DNA from: Chloroflexi bacterium HGW-Chloroflexi-3
GTDB taxonomy: Bacteria > Chloroflexota > Anaerolineae > Anaerolineales > Anaerolineaceae
NCBI GenBank assembly: GCA_002842045.1
Contig: PHBX01000007.1
Coordinates: 51,768 to 115,767, forward strand
Length of the DNA: 64,000 bases
Direction of reading: 5' to 3'
The notes under the pieces were generated by a model. It had not been told where the DNA came from and searched no databases. It worked only from the letters and a program-made list of their open reading frames with translations. Below are positions 27,065 through 35,879 of this stretch, one piece after another (positions within the stretch are counted from its first letter, which is position 1; each line of letters opens with the position of its first letter). Made by a program: the position numbers and the translations under genes.

Positions 27065-28000
27065 ATGTATACTATGAAAAATAAGAATCCAGAATACAAA
27101 TTCATTTTCGAACGAAATTATGGTGTTTTTTCTCCAGAAGAACAGGAGAAGCTTCGTAATGCAAATGTTCTGATTATTGGTAGTGGTGGCATTGGCGGGA
27201 TTGTGGCAATTTCACTTGCCCGAAGTGGTATTGAAAACATGACAATTTACGAATTTGATACGTTTCAAGTTTCAAATCTCAATCGCCAGATCTGTTGTAC
27301 CTTTGACACGTTCGGACAAAATAAAGGTATTGTCACCAAAGAGTCTATCTTAAAAATTAACCCGGAAGCAAAAATCAATATAATTCCAAGGGAATTACGA
27401 CCTGATGAAATTTCATCTGTTATCAAGCAAGAAACCTGGGATGCGATTATACCGGCTGCGGATAGCTGGCCATTGAGTGTTTCTATGCTGGATGCGAGTG
27501 TTGATGCTGGCATACCAGCCATCATGTCATACCCGGCTGGGGCTCTGGGGCGAGTTTCCTCTTTTATGCCTGGTGGTCCCTATGCATCTGAGTGTCTGAC
27601 CATGCCATTCAAAGCAACCTATGATGAACTGAAAGTATTCATGGAAAGCAAAGAGAATCGCAGCATATTGTACTACTATCGAAGTTTAGGAGGATGGACC
27701 CAGGAGTGGTTTGAAGGATTTTGCGAGGGGAGATTACCCCATCCACAGATAGCCCCGATCGTTTGGATAACGGGATCATTGGCTTCACTGGAAATTGTCA
27801 AAATTATCACCGGTCGTTGGAAGCCAGTAGCAGCACCGAATTATTGGCACATAACGCCTGATGGTGGCCATATTGCCAAATTTGGTTTGGGTCGTCGTCT
27901 GTTATCACGTATGATGTGTCGGGAATGGGGAAGAGCACTCATCCCTGCATTGGCAAAACACCCAGGTCTCGTGCGCATTTTCACTCGCTTAATCAGTTAA
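27065..28000 (+). CDS. ThiF/MoeB/HesA-family E1-like adenylyltransferase
   Basis: The 311-residue protein has the Rossmann nucleotide loop VLIIGSGGIGGIVAISLARSG, the acidic strand TIYEFDTFQVSNLNRQ with the catalytic Arg region, and the expected PAADSW stretch. Family members adenylate the C-terminal Gly-Gly of ubiquitin-like sulfur carriers such as MoaD or ThiS. The paired CxxC zinc motifs of MoeB are not evident, so it is an atypical member. No MoaD-like gene is seen in the window. AOR operons in other bacteria often include such an enzyme, so a role in tungsto/molybdopterin maturation is likely but inferred. The start could be ATG 27065 or 27074. Confidence 0.85.
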   Translation: MYTMKNKNPEYKFIFERNYGVFSPEEQEKLRNANVLIIGSGGIGGIVAISLARSGIENMTIYEFDTFQVSNLNRQICCTFDTFGQNKGIVTKESILKINPEAKINIIPRELRPDEISSVIKQETWDAIIPAADSWPLSVSMLDASVDAGIPAIMSYPAGALGRVSSFMPGGPYASECLTMPFKATYDELKVFMESKENRSILYYYRSLGGWTQEWFEGFCEGRLPHPQIAPIVWITGSLASLEIVKIITGRWKPVAAPNYWHITPDGGHIAKFGLGRRLLSRMMCREWGRALIPALAKHPGLVRIFTRLIS

Positions 28001-28019
28001 ATATCAGTAGGAGGCTTTA

Positions 28020-28562
28020 TTGAAGAAAATAAAATTTGGAATCAATCCTCTGGCCTTATTTGCAGTAATTTCATTAATCATCTCGTTGCTTTTTCCCTGG
28101 TGGACATTAGCGGTTTCTGTAATGAAAAGACCTACAGATATATACCCGTATCTGATTGATGGCCCAGCCAGTGATTTTATTGGTTATAAACGCAGTCCGC
28201 AAATGACAATTTTGTTTATTTTATTAATAATCTGTATATTTCTGTTTCTCTTAGGATCTTTTATTAGGGGAAAAGGTATTGCGATAACAACTGCAGTTGG
28301 AGGTGTTCTGGTTGGCTTGGCGATCTGGCGGTTTTTAGCTCGAATACAAGGGGTTGCCGCTCTTTATGAAGTACCTATTCAAGGCCATGGTGTCGGTAGT
28401 TATGGGGGATTTGCGCTGGTTGATGTATATACATTGATTCAACCTGGACTTTATTTGGCAATTGCGGCTGCGGTATTAGGTGTTTTATCTGGATTATTTC
28501 ATAAAAAATTGACTGATAAATTTAATTTGAATTGGATTACGAATGATTCCAATCAAACTTGA
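28020..28562 (+). CDS. Four-helix membrane protein of the redox cluster
   Basis: The 180-residue protein starts at TTG 28020 behind AGGAGG. It has helices near residues 10-30, 60-85, 88-108 and 140-160, and an exposed loop with GHGVGSYGGFALVD. No heme-ligand pattern or Fe-S motif is evident. Its place between the E1-like gene and the dehalogenase-like gene suggests a membrane anchor or quinone-site subunit, but it does not resemble the ~90-residue RdhB anchor. Function is not assigned. Confidence 0.75.
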   Translation: MKKIKFGINPLALFAVISLIISLLFPWWTLAVSVMKRPTDIYPYLIDGPASDFIGYKRSPQMTILFILLIICIFLFLLGSFIRGKGIAITTAVGGVLVGLAIWRFLARIQGVAALYEVPIQGHGVGSYGGFALVDVYTLIQPGLYLAIAAAVLGVLSGLFHKKLTDKFNLNWITNDSNQT

Positions 28563-28610
28563 ATGACCGAAAAATAATATCTTTGAAATAAAAAAATAGA
28601 GGAAAGAGAA

Positions 28611-28887
28611 ATGAAAAATTAAATATACAATCGTAGTCGTATTGGTAATCACCACGATGGCCCTAGTTGGTTGTGGATCAGCAGCTGAACCGACACCACA
28701 TCCTGGTCAGGTATTGGTAGAAACGAAATACAGTATCTGTCATTCGATTGTTCAGGTAGATAATGCCAGGTATTCAAGAGAAATCTGGGATACGACCATC
28801 AACATAATGGTAATGGCTGGATTGCAAATAACCGATGAACAGAAAGCATCCGTCATTGATTATCTTGCGATACGAGATTCTCAATAA
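28611..28887 (+). pseudogene. Broken cytochrome-c-like lipoprotein
   Basis: ATG 28611 follows GGAAAG but its frame stops after three codons (ATG AAA AAT TAA). One A fewer in the A5 run would give an intact lipoprotein signal: MKIKYT, a hydrophobic stretch, then the lipobox LVGC. The rest is open to 28887. The mature part resembles a small monoheme cytochrome that begins VLVETKYSICHS, but the first Cys of CxxCH is replaced (YxxCH). The usual W-x-x-T...M pattern and final helix (EQKASVIDYLA) remain. Both a frameshift and loss of a heme Cys argue for decay, although the frameshift alone might be a sequencing error. A TTG at 28642 could start only a truncated form. Confidence 0.65.
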
Positions 28888-28910
28888 TTTTTTCTCTTAA
28901 GGTAGGTGCG

Positions 28911-30299
28911 ATGAATCAAGAATTAGCTGAGATATTAAAAAAACTCCATAACGGTGAAATTAACCGACGAGAATTTATACGTTTAGCAGGACTTCTCGGC
29001 ATGAGTGTTGGTGCATCAGAAATCCTTTCAGCCTGTGGACCAAAAGGTACTACGACCTCTACCTCTGGCGCTCAAATTCAATATGAAGGTTTCAAAACTG
29101 TGCCGACATCGCCACATACATTTCTTACACCAGAAGTAACGAATACCCCGGTGACACCTCCTAAAATTAATAGGTGGTTTTGTCAGGCCTGTGGTGAACA
29201 ATTTTCAAAAATTGAACAAATGGAAGCACATTTTATGAATGTGCATGTCAGGTTATTACCTGAGATAAATCAGGTGGATGAGCCAACATTCAGTGAATAT
29301 CTCGTCAATGTAAAGCGATTCGATGAGAAAAACACAATTTTTTCTCGCATTGCCTGGGATGAAGATTATCAAGAACGTGTTGGGAAAGTTATGCCCTTTG
29401 TTACATTGACCGATCCTTCATTTATGGAGGGCAATGCACTGGTTGCTGGTGCGATTCATGTTGACGACACTGCCGGAAGCCTGCATCCATATTACCCGGG
29501 TTATTTTGGTCACATCCGTGAATTTGGTGGTCTGTATAACTGGGAAGATGAAGTAAACCCTGAAAAGTACAAAATAGAAGACCCCGCAGAAATGTCTGGA
29601 CGGATAAAACAAGTAGCCAGGTTTTATGGTGCAGATCTGGTTGGAATAACCAAAGTCGATAATCGTTGGTTATACGAGAATTATTTCGAGCCATTTACAG
29701 GAAATGCGGGACCGGTGGAGATGAATTACAAATACGTCATCATGTTAGGTATTGAAATGAAATGGGACATGATTCATCACTCACCTGGAGCAGAAGCAAG
29801 TGCAGCGGTCGCATTAGCTTATTCACAAATGGCCGAGGTTTCTTCGACATTGGCGAAGTACATTCGCATGTTAGGTTATGAAGCGATCCCTTCCGGTAAT
29901 GATTCTGGTCAAAACATCCCCATGGCGATCAGCGCTGGTTTAGGAGAACTTGGCAGACTTGGGCTCATGCTCAGTCCTGAATTTGGTCCTCGCCAAAGGC
30001 TTTGTAAGGTGTTTACAAATTTGCCTCTGGTGCCTGATAAACCCATTGATTTTGGAATCCAACAATATTGTGAGACTTGTCATGCATGCGCGCAATCATG
30101 CCCGGCAAGAGCGATTCGTTTTGAAGAGCGAACAACAGAACAGACCTCAATTTCCAATCGTCCAGGAATTCTACGGTGGCCGGTAAATGTTGAAAAATGC
30201 TACATGTTCTGGCAAGAGAACAGTGGTATCGATTGTAGTAATTGTGTGGCAGCCTGTCCCTGGTCGCTTTCACCAAGAAGAAACATTTTTAATAGTTGA
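28911..30299 (+). CDS. Reductive-dehalogenase-like Tat lipoprotein with a C2H2-type finger
   Basis: The 462-residue protein has a twin-arginine signal INRREFIRLAGLLG (RR at 19-20) ending in a lipobox LSAC (Cys42), so it should be an exported lipoprotein. From about residue 230 it follows the reductive dehalogenase pattern: a region ending in GYEAIPSGNDSGQNIPMAISAGLGELGR, then LSPEFGPRQRLCKVFTNLPL. Two [4Fe-4S] ferredoxin-like motifs come last, CETCHACAQSCP (from C387) and a C427/CSNCVAACP set (from C442). Family members use cobamide to remove halogens or do related reductions. Unusually, residues 91-112 form C-x2-C-x12-H-x4-H, a C2H2 zinc-finger pattern. There is no RdhB gene beside it. It may reduce something other than an organohalide. 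Confidence 0.86.
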   Translation: MNQELAEILKKLHNGEINRREFIRLAGLLGMSVGASEILSACGPKGTTTSTSGAQIQYEGFKTVPTSPHTFLTPEVTNTPVTPPKINRWFCQACGEQFSKIEQMEAHFMNVHVRLLPEINQVDEPTFSEYLVNVKRFDEKNTIFSRIAWDEDYQERVGKVMPFVTLTDPSFMEGNALVAGAIHVDDTAGSLHPYYPGYFGHIREFGGLYNWEDEVNPEKYKIEDPAEMSGRIKQVARFYGADLVGITKVDNRWLYENYFEPFTGNAGPVEMNYKYVIMLGIEMKWDMIHHSPGAEASAAVALAYSQMAEVSSTLAKYIRMLGYEAIPSGNDSGQNIPMAISAGLGELGRLGLMLSPEFGPRQRLCKVFTNLPLVPDKPIDFGIQQYCETCHACAQSCPARAIRFEERTTEQTSISNRPGILRWPVNVEKCYMFWQENSGIDCSNCVAACPWSLSPRRNIFNS

Positions 30300-30349
30300 T
30301 TTATTAGGATTGGAAAGAAAATTTACATTACAGAAAGGGATTAAAGCTT

Positions 30350-30832
30350 ATGGCAATAGATATTAACAAAGTTGAAACCATCATAGGTGAGCATGGAAAG
30401 GACGGAAATGATCTGATCCAGGCAATGTTAGCAATCCAGGAAGAATTTCATTATCTTCCACCTGAAGCATTGGAAATAATATCTGAACAATTAAATGTGC
30501 CGATGATTCGCATTTATCAGGTAGCAGCATTTTATAAAGTCTTCAGTCTGGAACCAAGAGGAAAGCATATTATTACTGTGTGCAAAGGAACAGCTTGCCA
30601 TGTTCGCGGTAGCAGTATGCTTGTAGATCAGGTTGACCGTGTGTTAAAAATTGGTCCCGGCGAAACAACCGAAGATCTGCAATTCACACTCGAAGAAGTA
30701 AACTGTCTGGGATGTTGTGCGATTGGACCTGTGATGACAATCGACAATAAATATTATGGAAACATGTCCGTCAGTAAAGTTGAACGTGTGATCAATAAAT
30801 ACGTAGAAAAGGAGGTTGTCGCTGATGACTGA
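30350..30832 (+). CDS. nuoE: NuoE/HydC-like [2Fe-2S] subunit
   Basis: The 160-residue thioredoxin-fold protein holds one [2Fe-2S] cluster with ligands in CKGTACHVRGS and CLGCCAIGPV. It matches NuoE of complex I and the HydC/HndA subunits of NAD-linked multimeric hydrogenases and formate dehydrogenases. The N-terminal helical part (EFHYLPPEALEIISEQL) is present. It overlaps the NuoF-containing fusion by 8 bp and is its obvious partner for NAD(H) chemistry. No other complex I gene is present. Confidence 0.95.
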   Translation: MAIDINKVETIIGEHGKDGNDLIQAMLAIQEEFHYLPPEALEIISEQLNVPMIRIYQVAAFYKVFSLEPRGKHIITVCKGTACHVRGSSMLVDQVDRVLKIGPGETTEDLQFTLEEVNCLGCCAIGPVMTIDNKYYGNMSVSKVERVINKYVEKEVVADD

Positions 30833-33800
30833 ACAAATTACGCCAGTTGAACTGGAAAAACAACGTAAACAAATTCTGTCGGACAGGGACGCATCCAAAC
30901 CCACAATTATGGTATGTGGAGGTACAGGGTGTCTTGCTCTGGAGTCAGACAAGGTTGCTGAGGCTCTCAGAAATGCCATCCAGGATCAAGGTGTGGATGC
31001 AAAAGTTGAATTAAAGACTACCGGCTGCCCTGGTTTCTGTGAACAAGGACCATTGGTGGTTGTCCATCCAGAAAAAATATTTTACACACATGTTAAACCT
31101 AAAGATGCAAAAGATATCATTTCTGAAACAATTTCCAATGGAAAAGTGGTTGACCGGCTTCTATACACCGACCCTGTCACCGAGAAAAAGGTTCTGTATG
31201 AGCAGGACATTCCTTTCTATAAACAACAGACCAGAGTGTTGTTAAAAAATAGCGGCATCATTGATCCTGAAAAAATTGAGGATTACATCGCGGTAGATGG
31301 TTATAAAGCTGTTTCCAAAGCGCTATTTGAAATGACATCTGAGCAGGTGTTGGAAGAAGTCAAAAAGGCAAATCTGAGGGGTCGTGGCGGTGCAGGATTC
31401 CCAGCTGCGATAAAGTGGGAATTATGCCGCAAAGAAAAATCAGATCAAAGATATATTATTTGCAATGCTGATGAAGGTGATCCAGGTGCATTTCAGGATC
31501 GCGGTATCATCGAAGGAAATCCTCATAGCATTCTGGAAGGAATGATCCTGGGTGCATATGCAATTGGTGCCAGCAAAGGATACATATATATCCGACACGA
31601 ATATCCTCTGGCGGTAAAAATGATCAAAAAAGCAATTGTTCAGGCAAGGGAATATGGCTTTTTAGGAAACAATATTCTCGGTGGTGATTTCAGTTTTGAT
31701 CTTGAAGTACAGCTTGGAGCTGGGGCTTTTGTTTGCGGTGAAGAGACCGCTATGATGGCTTCTATTGAAGGGTGTGTGGGTGAACCCCGGACACGTCCGC
31801 CTTATCCTGCTCAAAGTGGTTTATGGGGAAAACCGACCAACATCAATAATACGAAGACCTGGGCCTGGATCCCTCATATCATTAACAACGGCGCTGACTG
31901 GTTTGCCAGTATCGGTAACGATAAAAACAGGGGAACCACGATATTCTCTGTTGTTGGGAAAGTAAATAATACCGGACTGATCGAAGTTCCCATGGGAATT
32001 AGTATTCGCCAATTGGTCGAAGGCATTGGTGGAGGTGTTCCAAAAGGGAAGAAAGTAAAAGCAGTGCAAACAGGAGGTCCTTCGGGAGGGTGTATTCCTG
32101 AGCGTATGTTTGACCTGCCAATCGATTATGACAGTCTCCGCGATGCAGGATCCATCATGGGTTCGGGTGGTGTGATCGTAATGGACGAAGATACCTGTAT
32201 GGTGGATGTCGCCCGTTACTTCCTGGAATTCTGTAAATTTGAATCGTGTGGCAAGTGCACCGCCTGTCGTGAAGGTGTGAAAAGATTGTGGGAAATTGTG
32301 GATTACATTTCCAGAGGGTATGGTGAAGAAGGAGATATCGAGCTTCTGGAAGAACTTGCTCATGCTGTAAAAATCGGTTCACTTTGTGGACTGGGACAAA
32401 CAGCACCCAACCCTGTGATGACAACGATCAAATATTTCAGAGATGAATATGAGTCCCACATTCGCGATAAAACCTGTCCAGCTGGGGTTTGTAAAGCTTT
32501 GATTACATTTGAAATCATTGTGGACAACTGTCCTGGATGTACTTTGTGCGCCAGGTATTGTCCGGTAGAAGCCATTTCTGGCGAGAAAGGTAAACCACAT
32601 GTCATTGATGAGAGCATTTGCATTCGTTGTGGTGTTTGCCGTGACACCGTGCTGGATGTTGCACGTGAGAATGATATTTATATCCCGACCCTATGTAACC
32701 ACAAAGATCTATCACCTTATGGAACCTGTCGTCTCTGTCTGGTTGAATCAAAAAATAATGGCCGTTCAGCGATTGTCACTTCCTGTAATACACAGGTTTC
32801 TGAAGGAATGGTCATTGAAACCGAGACACCAGATGTAACCCAGACACGCAAAGTCATGGCAGATTTTATTCTCTCACGCTGCCCAGAAGTCCCTGCTGTC
32901 CAACGAATTGCGGCATATTTGGGTGTTGAGAAGCCTTCTTTTGCCAGTGTCGATCCAAAACAAGATTGTATACTATGTGGATTATGTGTGCGTGCCTGTG
33001 ATGAAGTTGCAGAGAACCATGTGCTCGGCTTCAAGGGCAGAGCACCAGATCGCGTGGTGACGACAGCTTTCAATACGCATGAAGCCATCTGTGATACCTG
33101 CAACCAATGTGTTCCTTATTGTCCTACCGGGGCAATTACTCATTTAGGTGGAACAGAGATTGGCAAAACAGTAAAAGCTAAGGATAAAGTCTGGAAACGT
33201 ATCAGAATTGTGGTGCAATATGCCGCTCTGGCTTTGTTCCTGGTGTTGATGTATCTGACTCTTACAACAGGAATTGGTTCCGGTCCTGGTACTCCTATCA
33301 ATCTGTTTTCCCGGTTGAACCCCCTTCAGGCAATTACAGCTATGATTGGTGGACGTGAATTTATCGGAAATTACTGGCCTGTATTGATAACTGTGGCAGT
33401 CACCCTGGTATTTGGGCGTGTGTGGTGTGCCTGGTTCTGTCCATTAGGTGCAGTATTGGAGCTATTTGGCTTCAAAGGCCGCAGAATTAAAACCCAGTGG
33501 TTTAGAAAAGTCAAATATGTCATTCTTTTCACCATTCTGGTTATGGCTGCATTTGGAAGTCTGGCATTCATGTACTTTGAACCGATCACCATCATCATCC
33601 GTGGTATTACCACCGGAGCGAAACCATTATTGGACTACGTCCAGATAGCTAACAAGAAAGACTTTATCTGGCCAGGATTTAGTTGGTGGATGGTTGGTGT
33701 ACCGTTTGTTCTGGTGTTACTCCTGAACCTGGTAGAAAAGAGATTCTGGTGTCGTTACTTATGTCCGCTGGGAGCATTGATCGGATTAGGTTCCAAGTTC

Positions 33801-34619
33801 TCCTGGATCAAACGCCGTGTTGACCAGATGAGTTGTGTGAAATGTGGTGAATGTGCTAAAATCTGCCCGATGGGTGCTATCAGTCCAGAAAATGATTACA
33901 AAAGCGATCCAGCAGAATGTATCATGTGTATGGATTGTGCTGTTCCCTGCCCGAAACTAGCCATAGCATTCGAAAAAGGTAAAATGGGTGGTTGGAATTA
34001 TGAATTTGATCCCAGCCGTCGTGAAGCGATTGCGACTGTTGCAACCAGTGCTATCGCGGTTGGCTTACTGGCAACAGATGTTGGCAAAGTGAAAGCAGCC
34101 AAAGCCAGTGTTATGCGACCTCCAGGTGCAGGAGATGATTTCCTGGCCAAGTGTATTCGCTGTGATCAATGTATTGAAGCCTGCCCAGGTCATATCATTC
34201 AACCCGCTATAACAAAAGGTGGATGGGAGTCTCTATTCACACCGATCATGAATCCCTTCTCTGGACGTTGTGAATATGAATGCAATCTGTGTGGTCAGGT
34301 CTGCCCCAGCCACGCCATTCCACCGCTCAGTTTGGAAGAGAAACGAAAAGCAGTCATTGGTATTGCCAAAGTAAACTTCGATACCTGTGTGCGCTGCATG
34401 GATTGTGTTGAACACTGTCCATACGACTGTTTCGAATTAGTGGAGGTTGAAGGAATTCGTGGCGTCTTCCCAAGAGTAAAAGATAACTCTGGTTGCGTTG
34501 GTTGTGGCGTTTGTGTAGACGTTTGTCCGAAACAGAATACTTTAGCGATCGATGTGTATCCCAAGGATCAAGTTCCTGAAGAGGAATATGCATATAAGCT
34601 ATACGTAGATAAGGATTAG
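30825..34619 (+). CDS. Giant NuoF / HydA-N-like / NapH-like / NapG-like fusion oxidoreductase
   Basis: From ATG 30825 (AAAGGAGG just upstream) the protein is 1264 residues. Modules in order: a thioredoxin-like [2Fe-2S] domain (CGGTGCLALES...CPGFCEQG, about 25-110); a NuoF FMN/NADH domain (LRGRGGAGFPAAIKW, NADEGDPGAFQDR), an SLBB segment and the SCGKCTACREG [4Fe-4S] site (about 473); ferredoxin CPGCTLCARYCP (about 568), which begins a HydA/NuoG-like stretch with further Cys clusters (CRLC, CILCGLCVRAC, CDTCNQCVPYCP); from about 795, a membrane part of four helices with VWCAWFCPLG and FWCRYLCPLG as in NapH/NosR; ferredoxins CVKCGECAKICP and CIMCMDCAVPCP; an internal twin-arginine-like SRREAIATVATSAIAVGLLA (about 1064); and a NapG/MauM-like tail starting RPPGAGDDFLAKCIRC with several [4Fe-4S] motifs. 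The architecture suggests NAD(H) to cytoplasmic clusters, across the membrane, to outer-face clusters. No hydrogenase H-cluster is present. Confidence 0.92.
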   Translation: MTEQITPVELEKQRKQILSDRDASKPTIMVCGGTGCLALESDKVAEALRNAIQDQGVDAKVELKTTGCPGFCEQGPLVVVHPEKIFYTHVKPKDAKDIISETISNGKVVDRLLYTDPVTEKKVLYEQDIPFYKQQTRVLLKNSGIIDPEKIEDYIAVDGYKAVSKALFEMTSEQVLEEVKKANLRGRGGAGFPAAIKWELCRKEKSDQRYIICNADEGDPGAFQDRGIIEGNPHSILEGMILGAYAIGASKGYIYIRHEYPLAVKMIKKAIVQAREYGFLGNNILGGDFSFDLEVQLGAGAFVCGEETAMMASIEGCVGEPRTRPPYPAQSGLWGKPTNINNTKTWAWIPHIINNGADWFASIGNDKNRGTTIFSVVGKVNNTGLIEVPMGISIRQLVEGIGGGVPKGKKVKAVQTGGPSGGCIPERMFDLPIDYDSLRDAGSIMGSGGVIVMDEDTCMVDVARYFLEFCKFESCGKCTACREGVKRLWEIVDYISRGYGEEGDIELLEELAHAVKIGSLCGLGQTAPNPVMTTIKYFRDEYESHIRDKTCPAGVCKALITFEIIVDNCPGCTLCARYCPVEAISGEKGKPHVIDESICIRCGVCRDTVLDVARENDIYIPTLCNHKDLSPYGTCRLCLVESKNNGRSAIVTSCNTQVSEGMVIETETPDVTQTRKVMADFILSRCPEVPAVQRIAAYLGVEKPSFASVDPKQDCILCGLCVRACDEVAENHVLGFKGRAPDRVVTTAFNTHEAICDTCNQCVPYCPTGAITHLGGTEIGKTVKAKDKVWKRIRIVVQYAALALFLVLMYLTLTTGIGSGPGTPINLFSRLNPLQAITAMIGGREFIGNYWPVLITVAVTLVFGRVWCAWFCPLGAVLELFGFKGRRIKTQWFRKVKYVILFTILVMAAFGSLAFMYFEPITIIIRGITTGAKPLLDYVQIANKKDFIWPGFSWWMVGVPFVLVLLLNLVEKRFWCRYLCPLGALIGLGSKFSWIKRRVDQMSCVKCGECAKICPMGAISPENDYKSDPAECIMCMDCAVPCPKLAIAFEKGKMGGWNYEFDPSRREAIATVATSAIAVGLLATDVGKVKAAKASVMRPPGAGDDFLAKCIRCDQCIEACPGHIIQPAITKGGWESLFTPIMNPFSGRCEYECNLCGQVCPSHAIPPLSLEEKRKAVIGIAKVNFDTCVRCMDCVEHCPYDCFELVEVEGIRGVFPRVKDNSGCVGCGVCVDVCPKQNTLAIDVYPKDQVPEEEYAYKLYVDKD

Positions 34620-34677
34620 AAATCCAAAACTTCACAGCCTCTTAATTTTTCTTCGCTGGCAGTGATATTAATGATTT

Positions 34678-34727
34678 AATGTACCAAAATTTAAGAGATT
34701 TGATTTTGGTACATTATTATTTTTTTG
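34678..34727 (+). terminator. Intrinsic terminator after the NuoF-like fusion
   Basis: AATGTACCAAAAT (34678-34690) and ATTTTGGTACATT (34703-34715) form a 13-bp stem followed by ATTATTTTTTT. It should end the redox-cluster transcript. A TATACT at 34729-34734 just after it may be the -10 of a separate moaA promoter. Confidence 0.85.
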
Positions 34728-34805
34728 CTATACTTACTTGCAGGTTTATGATCCAGATTTTTATCAGCGTGGAGTCATAAAAAAATTTTCTATGAGGTTA
34801 CATCA

Positions 34806-35792
34806 TTGAAAGATTCTATTGGTAGAACGATTAATTATTTGAGAATTTCTGTTACTGATTTGTGTAATTTCCGATGTGTATATTGCATGCCTGCCGAAGG
34901 TGTGAAGCCACGTGAACATGCTGAAATGATGAGGTTCGAGGAAATTGTTCAGGTGGTTCGTGTGGCTGCAGAAAATGGAATATCAAAAATTCGATTGACG
35001 GGGGGAGAGCCACTAGTTCGAAAAGGGATTGTCGATCTGGTGCGGATGATCCGTCAGATATCTGGCATTAATGAAATCACCTTAACAACCAATGGGTTTT
35101 TACTTGGCAAGTACGCAGAAGCATTAAAGGATGCAGGGTTAACCAGGGTAAATGTCAGTCTGGACACATTAAAACCAGATTTATTCAAGGAAATTACCCG
35201 CTATGGTGATCTAGCCACTGTCTGGCGGGGAATTGAAGCCGCTGAGAAACATGGCCTTCTCCCTCTCAAAATAAATATGGTCATGGTAGCAGGCATTAAT
35301 GACAATGAGATTCCAGATTTCATGACTTTAACAATGCAAAATGCCTGGCATGTGCGCTTTATTGAACTGATGCCTATTCAAAATCAGATTTCATGGGGTG
35401 ATGGTTTTCCCGATCCTTCAGAATGTTATATTTCAACAGGCACTGTCCTGGAACGGTACCATCATATGAATTTGAAACCTGTTTACCAACCAGAACAATT
35501 AGGTCCAGCCAAACTGTATCGATTACCAGGGGCAAAGGGATTTGTAGGTTTCATTTCACCTTTGGATGATGATCATTTTTGTAGTCGTTGTAATCGATTA
35601 AGACTTACTGCCGATGGAAATCTACGGCCCTGTCTAATGAGTGATTTTGAATTACCCCTTTTAAATGCGATTCGTTCTGGTGAGGATATCGCATTGTTTA
35701 TTAAAAAGGTAATCGACCAAAAGCCTGCTCGCCACGAATTAATTCTCAATCACACTCCCGAAAATCGAAATATGATGCAGATCGGCGGATAA
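34806..35792 (+). CDS. moaA: GTP 3',8-cyclase MoaA
   Basis: MoaA is a radical-SAM enzyme that starts pterin cofactor synthesis by rearranging GTP. The 328-residue protein has the SAM cluster motif CNFRCVYC (C20, C24, C27), the RLTGGEPLVRKG motif and a C-terminal substrate-side cluster region FCSRCNRLRLTADGNLRPCL. It ends in the characteristic Gly-Gly. The start is TTG 34806 behind GAGGT. No other moa/moe biosynthesis gene is adjacent. It sits after the AOR cluster, consistent with supplying its tungsto/molybdopterin. Confidence 0.95.
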   Translation: MKDSIGRTINYLRISVTDLCNFRCVYCMPAEGVKPREHAEMMRFEEIVQVVRVAAENGISKIRLTGGEPLVRKGIVDLVRMIRQISGINEITLTTNGFLLGKYAEALKDAGLTRVNVSLDTLKPDLFKEITRYGDLATVWRGIEAAEKHGLLPLKINMVMVAGINDNEIPDFMTLTMQNAWHVRFIELMPIQNQISWGDGFPDPSECYISTGTVLERYHHMNLKPVYQPEQLGPAKLYRLPGAKGFVGFISPLDDDHFCSRCNRLRLTADGNLRPCLMSDFELPLLNAIRSGEDIALFIKKVIDQKPARHELILNHTPENRNMMQIGG

Positions 35793-35879
35793 TCCGGATT
35801 TGATTTGCATGACTGTCGATATTCAACAATTCTTAAATCATATGCAATCCATCGATCATAGAAATGGAGAAAAATCTAA

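Noticed and set aside
28911..30299. Calling the gene a proven organohalide-respiring dehalogenase
   Set aside because: The family match is good, but there is no RdhB, the finger is atypical and the context is AOR/NuoEF; the substrate is unknown.
30825..34619. [FeFe]-hydrogenase HydA in the NuoF fusion
   Set aside because: The ferredoxin-rich stretch resembles HydA/NuoG N-termini, but the H-cluster motifs are absent and membrane helices follow.
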